A stretch of 64,000 bases of DNA from Charina bottae (Eukaryota > Chordata > Lepidosauria > Squamata > Charinaidae), in assembly GCA_023362775.1 (NCBI GenBank), contig JALMGJ010000006.1, forward strand, positions 53,125,501 to 53,189,500, given 5' to 3'. The translations under genes and the position numbers were made by a program. Of this stretch, positions 56,376 through 64,000 are shown piece by piece. The notes beneath the pieces are model-generated. The model did not search any database. It saw only the letters and a list, made by a program, of their open reading frames with translations, and was not told the origin of the DNA. Position 1 is the stretch's first letter, and every line of letters begins with the position of its first letter.

Positions 56376-56712
56376 GGTAAAGTAAAGGTTCCCCCCGCAC
56401 ATTTGTGCAGTCGTGTCCGACTCTAGGGGCCGGTGCTCATCTCCGTTTGTTAGCCGAAGAGCCAGCGTTGTCCGAAGACGCTTCCACGGTCATGTGGCCG
56501 CATGACGTGCGCGGAACGCTGTTACCTACCCACCGAAGTGGTACCTATTCATCTACTTGCATTTGCATGCTTTTGAATTGCTAGGTTGGCAAGAGCTGGG
56601 GCAAGTGTGGGAGCTCACTCTGCACGCAGGGCTAGAGATTCGAACCTACGAACTTGCGATCTTCCAATCGACAAGCCTGGCGTCTTACCCGCTGAGCCAC
56701 CACGCCCCACTA
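56376..56712 (-). mobile_element. Sauria-type tRNA-derived SINE, copy 2
   Basis: Minus-strand head TGGTGGCTCAGCGGGTAAGA with B box GGTTCGAATCTC, then the body GAGCTCCCACACTTGCCCCA and GCATGCAAATGCAAGTAGAT, and the BovB-related 3' part AGAGTCGGACACGACTGCAC ending AACCTTTACTTTACC. Target duplication CATTATATA at 56367-56375 and 56713-56721. Same orientation as SRGAP1. Confidence 0.93.
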
Positions 56713-56814
56713 CATTATATACTTGAATACTAATCAGAAGTTACACATTTTAATTTTAAAATAGTTCCTTTTGGGAGGCATTCATTGCATTAAATCTGTC
56801 CTACGCTGTGGCAT

Positions 56815-57400
56815 ATTTCTTAACTGCTTCTTGATGGTTCATCCTAAAAGGCAGAAGCTATCCGCCACTTAGATATCCTCACTGACAATTCTAAGGCTGG
56901 TTGTTCTAATTGTTGTTATTAGTTTAGTCTTATTTATATTTAATTTTAATTTCATTTTTTCACTATGCTCCTTGACTTTTATTACTAGACCTTGTATATC
57001 CTTTAAATTTTTGCCTATCAGAGTACTGTTATAAGCATAGCATTATTGATGTTATTGATGTTTCTTCCTCCAATTTTAAAACCACATTCTTTTTCTAATC
57101 CAGATTCCTTTAATATATATTTAGCATATAGGTTATAATATATACAACCTTGTCACACTCCTTTGCCAATCTGGAACCAATCTGTTTCGCCATGTTCTGC
57201 CTGTACTATGGCTTCCTGACCTGTATGTAAGTTTCTCATGAGGTCAATGAGATGTTTTGGGATTCCCATTTTTCTAATCAAATTCCACAGTTTGACATGA
57301 TCAACACAATCAAAGGCCTTTCTATAACCAATGAAGCACATACTGGCATCTTTTTGGTATTCTTTGGCTTTCTCAATTATACAGCATGCATCAGCAATAT
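56815..57400 (-). mobile_element. RTE-type LINE (second family), reverse transcriptase fragment
   Basis: Minus-strand codons read ADACCIIEKAKEYQKDASMC, FIGYRKAFDCVDHVKLWNLI, RKMGIPKHLIDLMRNLHTGQ, EAIVQAEHGETDWFQIGKGV, the palm region of an RTE reverse transcriptase. This is a different part of the family found at 13.27-13.88 kb, to judge from wording that differs from BovB at the same sites. After that the sequence decays; GATGGTTCATCCTAAAAGGC near 56835-56860 matches the family's later part. Confidence 0.8.
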
Positions 57401-57560
57401 TACTTGTCCACAAAAATAATTTAATCAGTGATAAAATAGAAGTATCTCCAGATAAATATAAATATATGATAACAGTGTGGTAATGATGCTTTTGAGAAAA
57501 AATGAGTGGATTCACAGATTCAAAAAACAATATCAGACAGTTTTGAAACTATAAACAGAG

Positions 57561-58862
57561 GTTCCAAATGGAAGCCCCAATCCATATTACATTCATACTC
57601 ACATTGCTAATTCATTGCACTTTTGCTTGGGCACTCACTTCCTATTTTTAGAGGGTTTTTTTTTTTAAATTAACCATTAGAACCATAGAACTGTAGTTTT
57701 GGCAGTAGTGTATTATTATTTATTTCCTTATGTTCAAATCCATAGTGTTTGTGTATTTTGTTTATATAGGTTTGATTTATCTGGTCACTAACTAAAACAA
57801 ATTCTCTCTATATCTATCTATCTGGTGGAAGCCCAAATGTAAGCATACATTTATAGCAATACTGCTGTTTAAGGATTTTCATTATGACAGCAATGCCAAG
57901 CCAATCCAGCTTGCAATGGACTAGCACACAGTGATACGATATACTGTAAATTGCACTGACCTGAGACACAATTTTTGTTAGCATAAACTTAGTGCTTCCT
58001 CTATTTGTATGCTTCTCTGAATGCAGCTCCTTTTAATTTCAATTACATTGTACTTGCTACCCACAAATGCCTCCCCAAATTTACTATATTTAGCAATAAG
58101 GAAAACATACAATTGAAATGGGAGGATCATTTTAGATTTGTAGAGAATTAGGTAATGGAGGCAGATCATCCCAAGATGCTGTTGAAAGCAAAGGGGTAGA
58201 TGGGAGGTGGAATCCACCTCACAGAAAGTACCAAAAGCAAGTAGCTCAAAGTAGAGAAACCTTTACTGGTTTCTTCTTCACTTATCAAGGAAAGCATGTA
58301 GAGAATAGTTTTTGAAAGTCTGTCCAACCCTTAAAAGGAGATCAACTCAAAGCAGCTCCATTTTTGGTCTCATGACCAAGGGACAGGAGGAGGGAGGCTT
58401 AAGAATAGAGCAGTTGCCCATCTCCCAAAGCGATGCACTAAGAAAAATTGTTCTGCATTTTTTTTCTCTGCAGCTCCTGGCCAGATCCAGCCCATTTTCA
58501 AACTCCATCTTCCTTCTGTTGGCTTCTCCCACCACACCAAATTTGATCTCTTTCTGTTTTAAGAGTATTATTCTGCTGTTTGGCAAATGGTCAGATGGAC
58601 AGTGTCCTGAGCCTTTTACATAATTTCTTTCCAATATTTCATAGGGTTTGAAGGAATAATAAAAGCAGTTAGTCTTTAGCTCAATTAGAAACATATAGAT
58701 GGATGTCTTTTTGGAGTCTAAATCAACCATCTTATTTGTTTAGATATCACCAGATTAATATTATTCTAAGACAAGTTGACTCAACTAAAAACATTTAAAA
58801 TTATGTAAAAGTGGATTTTCAATCAATAATTATTTCCTTCACAGCCAAATCAATGTGCTTAC
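57561..58862. other. Intron 4, rest
   Basis: AT-rich intron without recognised features up to exon 4. Confidence 0.4.
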
Positions 58863-58925
58863 CGTGTAAAGCTCATTAAGAACCCTCATTAAATCCTCAT
58901 GAAGCTGGAATGCAATTTCTTTGCT
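58863..58925 (-). CDS. SRGAP1: SRGAP1 exon 4, F-BAR
   Basis: 63 nt, 21 codons, phase 0 both sides: SKEIAFQLHEDLMRVLNELY, T. F-BAR helix 2 end, about residues 163-183. Mammalian as recalled is LMKVLNELYT; here Lys is Arg. Acceptor ATTACAG, donor GTAAGC. Confidence 0.95.
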
Positions 58926-60275
58926 CTGTAATTAAAAAGGAATTATTAGGAAAAGAAACTTAAAACTACTGTTGAGCAAAAACTGGATGAAAGATTTTTC
59001 ACTGAAGCTTTTATAGACACAAAACATATTCTCCCATTTTTTGTTCTGCCTTGTGAACAGCAGAAATGTATGTTCATGGGACAAGTGTCAGGGAACAAAA
59101 CACATTACATGACTGTTGTGAAGACAATTAAGCCAATGCTAATTTTGCCATTCTTCAACAATTAAATCATCCATAACATGGCAAAATAGAAAATGTTGAC
59201 AGGTTCCCTTCACAACAAGGCTTTCTTTCTTCTTCTTGACATTTATTCATAGTAAGGACATTGAAGCTTTGTTTACCCTTGGTAGTACTACACATTTGCA
59301 AATTAGCCAACTGAACAATTATTGTAGCCACTCCACTGGTAATGGACTGATTGCCATGCTTTCTCAGCTACTTTAAAATAACAATCTAAAACCGCTGTGA
59401 CTCCAATCAGTGTTAGGTTCTCACAAGAGTCAGAATGACTGTTTTATGTTAATTGATTATGCTACTGCACTTTTACTGAAAAAATAGGTTCTGCTTTGTT
59501 GGATCAGAACTAAGGCCATTCAATTTAGCATTCTTTGTAAGTGAGTAGTTAACACCCAACATCCCTCTTCACTGGCCATTCTGACTGACAATGATGAGAT
59601 TTGTAGTTCAATACCTGGAAGGCCACAAGTTTTTAACCCTTTTTTATGCAATTAGAACAATAATGGTCAATTTTTCAAGGACATAATATTAATTTACTAT
59701 ATGCAGGCAGTTGTTTATTTGTGAGTTTGCTGATATACTAAATAACTTAAGTCACTGCATTTGTATTAAAAATGCAACTTTTATTTAGTACAAACAGGCA
59801 ACTTTTTAAAAAGGTTTTTAAAATAGTTTTAAAAGGAGTCACAGATGGTATATTTGGTAACATAGTGATATCATGGGGAAAATCCTGGGTTTTTTGGGAG
59901 GGGGGTTGTGTACATATATCCGTATAATCTAATTCATTTTCCAAGAGTTCACAGTATTTTTGCTTCATTTGACAATAAAACTGCCTGTGACTGATGCCAA
60001 GCATTAGCACAGCTCTGGAAATAGATCACTTTGCATTTCTGCTTAGATCTGGAATCAAATCACAATGTTTTCTCATCTCTTCCCGTGTTGCTAAATCTTT
60101 CCACCATTCGGCTTTTCTTCTCTCTGACAATATCATCTTGTTCCCTATGCTTTGTATATCCTTCATGAAATCTCTTCCTCAAACTTTCTGGGCACCTTAA
60201 ACTGGCAATGCTGTTTACATTCTGCAACTAGCCCTTGAGTGGCTAAAATGTTTATTTAACTAACAGAAGGCCAAT
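58926..60275. other. Intron 3 segment
   Basis: AT-rich. 59570-59640 holds a fragment (GAGATTTGTAGTTCAATACC) like half a hAT MITE. Nothing else is recognised. Confidence 0.4.
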
Positions 60276-60287
60276 AGAGTGGAGAAT

Positions 60288-60791
60288 ACCAATCGAAGAG
60301 AATATTTGTAGCTCAGGGTTGAACTGTGGAGTCCTTGGTGCACTCTGAGCCTTGCCAATTCTAGAGAATTCCTGGAAGCTTGGCACTCAGAAAAAGCAGC
60401 CATCAACAGACACATAGAGGTAAACAACATTTACATACCATTCATAAGAGACAATAGAAAAGCCAGAAGACCAGAACACCTCCTTGCCAGCAATCAACAA
60501 CCAGATAGGCAAGGATTAACACCAAGATTAGCATCAGAGGAACAATCAAACAACACAATAGACCCTAATCAAGGAACTATTAACTCAGTCAATCAACCAA
60601 GCAGCAAACATCAACCGAATCAAGGAACTACCAAGGAGAGTACAACACCCCCACCAACACAGGCAGGACAAGCCAGAGTATATAAACAGAGAGCAAGTCC
60701 CACTCCCTTTTCACACTGAAGATGTTGCCTAGCCTGGCAATGAAACGTCTGCAAGAAAACAACAAGGCTCAGAGAGCACCAAGGACTCCAC
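60288..60791 (+). mobile_element. Penelope-like retroelement, C-terminal ORF and terminal repeats
   Basis: 504 bp flanked by AGAGTGGAGAAT at 60276-60287 and 60792-60803. The left 65 bp (TTGAACTGTGGAGTCCTTGG...) is an inverted copy of the right end. In between, codons read ANSREFLEAWHSEKAAINRH then IEVNNIYIPFIRDNRKARRP EHLLASN, the C-terminal (GIY-YIG endonuclease side) end of a Penelope-like ORF. The terminal part CTGAAGATGTTGCCTAGCCT and GGCAATGAAACGTCTGCAAG resembles part of a hammerhead core. 5' truncated, coding broken. Confidence 0.8.
60716..60745 (+). ncRNA. Hammerhead-like motif in the Penelope terminal region (tentative)
   Basis: CTGAAGA (60716-60722), a 5-bp stem TTGCC/GGCAA with loop TAGCCT (60725-60740) and GAAA (60742-60745) occur in the order CUGANGA - stem II - GAAA. 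Penelope-like elements are known to carry hammerhead ribozymes. I cannot close stems I and III or place the cleavage site, and the bases joining stem II to the core do not pair, so this copy is probably inactive even if the family has a ribozyme. Confidence 0.3.
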
Positions 60792-60803
60792 AGAGTGGAG
60801 AAT

Positions 60804-62019
60804 GACAATACAATGGTATTGATACAAGTATCTATTAAAAAGAGCTATGGATTTGCAGAAAAATTGACTGGTATAAATTGATTGCTTCAAATTCAGAGAA
60901 TGTTTTAAGTGAATTGCTACAGTAAACAGAACTTTAAAGGGTTATAGAATTGGAAGGTCTCCTGGAGATTTTCTTAGCCTAAAAGATGATGATTTGTTGA
61001 CATGAATTAAGTAATGCTTATAAATATAATTTGGGGGCTTTGCCTTGCTCTCCTTGGTGAGGGGTAGGTGGGTGCAAGGCTACATCCAGTCAACATGCAG
61101 CTACAATGGGTCTTAGTTCACCAACTATGGCTTGTGGGCACCCTAAGGAAATCTCATCCTCCTCCTTCCTTCCCCCCCCCCTTCAAATATACCCCAATCT
61201 TCAAGGAAAAGATTCTTGGACCCAGGAGCTTCAAACACTTTTCTAGTATAAGCACAGATTTTGAAACCCACATATTCCTATACTGTATTTAGAGTGAAAA
61301 GCCACATTTATGTTCATGTCTCTCTGAAGTTCTTTCTATGGGATGTAATAACCCAAGGGGGAAAATACAGTTTAAAAAAACAAGTGACCTTTGAAATGAT
61401 CTAAAAGCTTTTATGAATATCTACTTGACATTTATGCTGGAAAACAAATGCCAGCACTCCCAGTTAATTGGATCCTATAGCCACTGAGCATCTCACAGCT
61501 CTTCTAGTAGGCTGCAAATTGAAGAACTGTGTCTTTCCCTGATCCTAATCAGAGAGCAGAGACAGATTTAATCAAATTAATTGTGTGCATGTGAGTTGTA
61601 AAAGAGAAATGTTTATTACTGGCACAGAATTAATAGAGCAATTGGGGTAAACATCTTAATTGAAGAGAGAATATACTCTAATTAAATTAAATGTGGAGGG
61701 CTTACATAGCTCTTTCCCCCCCTCACCAAGCAACATTAGATTTCTTAACAGGAAAATAGGCAATATTAAGTGTATACCAAAAGCTATTATCAAAGTGACA
61801 TTTCAATTTTATTTAGAACATGTTTACTCGAAACTAAATTCCACTGAGTACAATGAGGCTTGCTCCCAAATAAATATCGGTACAACTGCCACCCAAAATG
61901 TGTATTTGTTATAACTTTGCCCTGGATGGGTATCTAAAAGTTGTTAGCAACTATCTGAAGTCTCTAGCAAGGAAAGATAGCACAGGCTACATAAATGTGA
62001 CTTTAATTAGTTAATATCA
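60804..62019. other. Intron 3 segment, nothing recognised
   Basis: AT-rich intron; no clear repeat borders. Confidence 0.4.
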
Positions 62020-62362
62020 AATCATAAAGTTGGAAAAGTCCTTAGAGGTCATCTAGTCCGACCACATACTCCACGCAGGATCCATTAGAGATCTATAGCA
62101 GATGGCCATCCAGCTGTTGTTCGAAGACTTCCAGTGTTGAAGAACTCACCGCTTCACGTGGCAGCTGGTTCCACTGGCTGAAAGTCTGTATAATCAGGAA
62201 ATTTCTCCTACTGAACCTAAATCCTTCTTTGCATTTTTAATCTGGTCCTGCCCTCTGGGGATAGAGAGCAAGTTCACTCCCTCTGTGTTACAACCCTACA
62301 GATACTTGAAGACGTCTACCATATCTTCCCTTAGTTGTCTCTTCCATAGGCTAAACAGACCC
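62020..62362 (-). mobile_element. CR1 LINE 3' part (chicken-CR1-like lineage)
   Basis: Plus strand reads AAGTCCTTAGAGGTCATCTA, GTCCGACC, then TCACCGCTTCACGTGGCAGC TGGTTCCACTG and GTCTCTTCCATAGGCTAAAC, the complement of the classic amniote CR1 3' region. 5' truncated and without a clear duplication. Confidence 0.85.
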
Positions 62363-63244
62363 AAAGTAAATGGTACATAATTGAATAGAAAGTACCATAG
62401 ATTTTTAGAGATAATTTCTCGGACAACTAGGCAAAGGCTGCAAAGCCCTGCCAAAATGCTCAATCAGTGCCCATTCTTCCATGTGCTGTATAAAAACAGA
62501 AAGCGAAAAATATCTTTAAAAAGTAGGCTCTGGTTAAAAGACTTATGGGCATGCCATCATCTCAAAATGCTTCCTTAGCTGGAAGTGAACACAAAAAAAT
62601 ATAAAATCTGATAGAATTTGTCAGCAATGGAAGGCACAGAAGAATGTGATCCGGTGAATGGAGGTTCATCTAAGGAAAGATGTGAAGAATATTAGCTATA
62701 CAAGCCTACAGTTCACTTTGCTAGAATTACAGTACAGAGTACAGATGTTCAGATTGCCATCAGGTTCCTAATTTAGACAAACTCATCCCCTGATATAACT
62801 AAGCAATCTCCTTTGTTTTATCCTCAAGAGCCACCTAAAAAGAATTTACAAAGTTCATTACAATTGTTTGCATTTGGACAATAAGTTACGGTAGAGTTTT
62901 TAGCAAGACGATAGCAGTGTTTTCTTTTTCATTGAAAATATAACTTCTCCCAAGTATTTTAAAAATAATATAATTGTACATTGGCTTAGATTTGATATCC
63001 ATAGACTATCTCCCCTTTGTTGAAGATAAGACAGTATAAATAAAGAAACATGTCGCATTTAGCTTTTCTGTATTTAAAATAGTATGTTCTTGTCACTCTC
63101 ACCAAAAAAACCCTCTTCTCTATATTTATGGCAAAAGAATGTCATAATGAAGTCAGTTTCCAATCTCCTGCAGAGCATTCATTTTAAAATTATGTCTTTT
63201 AGATAGTTCTACTTGATTGGAAATGAGAGAAATAAAAATGTTAC
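62363..63244. other. Intron 3, rest
   Basis: AT-rich intron with no recognised feature. Confidence 0.4.
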
Positions 63245-63407
63245 CTTCTTGAACATTCTGGTGGAATCTTCACTTATCTGCATAAAACGCATGATGACAT
63301 TGTTCAGGTAGATATCGCTCAGGGTCGCATGGTCTTTGCTTTCTCTTCTCACTTGGTTGAGAAGTAAATACCAACAATTTACTGGAGATAGTAGATTCTG
63401 GTCTTTC
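63245..63407 (-). CDS. SRGAP1: SRGAP1 exon 3, F-BAR (first exon in window)
   Basis: 163 nt: G completes a Lys codon begun in exon 2 outside the window, then KDQNLLSPVNCWYLLLNQVR, RESKDHATLSDIYLNNVIMR, FMQISEDSTRMFKK. F-BAR helix 2 (SPVNCWYLLLNQVRRESKDH is a family signature), about residues 109-162. Appears identical to mammalian SRGAP1 as recalled. Acceptor TACTAG, donor GTAACA. The intron upstream extends past the right edge. Confidence 0.97.
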
Positions 63408-64000
63408 CTAGTAAGCATACATATTTTATACAGTTTGTATCTGTTGCAGGCATATACCATTGTGTTTTATTTATTTTAATTAAAATATTCACAACCATTA
63501 AATTACATAAACCCATAAACAAAGCCAGCATTTTCAGGGATGTATTTAAGTGTGAATTATCTCTTAACATTCATTAAGTACCCTTTCAATGCTGAAAATT
63601 AGGATTATGAAAGCACGGTAAATCCTTCCATTGCATATTTAAGGATAGTTGATAGTTGAAAGTCCACATATTATTTTGTAAATAAGGCAATAAACAAATA
63701 TGCCATTTTTAAAAGATAATCTATATTCATTTATACTGTAAATTTACTTTTATCAACAGCATTCATATCCATGCAGGAAGTCAACAAACAATAGTGAATA
63801 AGGCCCTGTCCAGATGGTATGCTTTCGTGTTTACAGTTCAGAGCTGTAGCCTAAAACATTCAGGGACAGGACATCCCCATGGTCCCTTGTGGGAAGCAAG
63901 TCATAAAACTGGGAAGGCTAGGTGCCCTAGGTGGCACAAAAAAGTGAAAACAAGCAGATGCATTATTGTCTTCTGGTTCTACTTTTTGTAAAGTCTGGAG
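63408..64000. other. SRGAP1 intron 2, partial
   Basis: Intron running out of the window. No further exon is visible; exons 1 and 2 (about 108 codons) must lie beyond 64,000. Confidence 0.6.

Larger units (their letters stand above)
8170..63407 (-). other. SRGAP1: SRGAP1 gene, partial (exons 3-22 plus 3' UTR)
   Basis: This is the only host gene I can support. Twenty exons, all with GT/AG borders and matching phases, join into one open frame of 976 full codons ending in a stop at 11291-11293. The product is a cytosolic, membrane-associated adaptor: an F-BAR dimer that bends membrane, a RhoGAP that stimulates GTP hydrolysis on Cdc42/RhoA-class GTPases, and an SH3 domain that binds proline-rich partners including ROBO receptors (known for the family). 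SRGAP1 rather than SRGAP2 or SRGAP3 is chosen from recalled paralogue differences: the terminal ADKSCTM, the YLxRQRKR junction, the linker GHRAEYMTTSRGRRNSHTRHQ and the insert SGDPVFHIRLEERHQRR. Exons 1-2 (start codon and first part of the F-BAR) lie beyond the right edge. Introns range from 130 bp to about 5.8 kb. Confidence 0.95.

Noticed and set aside
11291..63407. SRGAP2 or SRGAP3 instead of SRGAP1
   Set aside because: Linker, insert after IGRSGDP and the terminal ADKSCTM fit recalled SRGAP1; SRGAP2 ends KSCTV and SRGAP3 KSGTM.
11291..63407. Processed pseudogene
   Set aside because: Twenty exons with proper splice sites and introns, and one uninterrupted frame after joining, show a living spliced gene.
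1..64000. CRISPR array, operon, riboswitch or phage-type system
   Set aside because: No regular spacer array or bacterial gene layout. The sequence is a vertebrate intron-exon gene with retroelements.

Overview
The window is vertebrate nuclear DNA, almost certainly from a squamate reptile (lizard or snake). The evidence is the repeat set: a BovB/RTE retrotransposon with its ...GAGTCGGACACGACT...(AAC)n tail, two Sauria-type tRNA-derived SINEs, several CR1-group LINEs with AATAAA-rich tails, an L1 3' end, Penelope-like remnants and many hAT and Tc1/mariner/Tigger-type short transposons. I see no prokaryotic genes, CRISPR arrays or free-standing RNA genes.

There is one protein-coding gene, SRGAP1 (SLIT-ROBO Rho GTPase-activating protein 1), on the minus strand from about 8.17 kb to beyond the right edge. 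I resolved 20 coding exons, each with GT donor and AG acceptor and compatible codon phases. Together they encode 976 complete residues plus one split codon. They correspond to exons 3-22 of the mammalian gene: the second half of the F-BAR domain, a linker carried on two microexons, the complete RhoGAP domain with its arginine finger, the SH3 domain and the variable C-terminal tail with its stop codon. Exons 1-2 and the promoter lie beyond 64,000. Residue numbers assume about 108 residues upstream, as in mammals.

Layout: 1-8.17 kb is DNA 3' of the gene, carrying CR1 pieces, a broken BovB and two GC-rich hAT-type elements nested in the BovB and in a CR1. 8.17-11.29 kb is the likely 3' UTR. 11.29-15.91 kb holds the last four coding exons (tail and SH3). 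21.5-33.0 kb carries the RhoGAP exons, 39.4-45.7 kb the linker exons and 45.4-63.4 kb the F-BAR exons. Introns are AT-rich and carry the repeats: CR1 copies at 17.0-18.9 and 35.8-37.6 kb, a BovB 3' end with target duplication at 38.8 kb, a likely solo LTR at 40.7-41.1 kb, Penelope hairpins at 32.5, 44.3 and 60.3 kb, an L1 3' end at 46.7-47.5 kb and SINEs at 31.7 and 56.4 kb.

The main item that stands out is a four-copy family of short GC-rich inverted-repeat elements with 8-bp target duplications, which look like CpG islands and give spurious open frames. Second is a set of palindromic Penelope remnants, one with a partial hammerhead-like motif. I found no new multi-gene system. Family names for repeats rest on recalled motifs, not on a database search.
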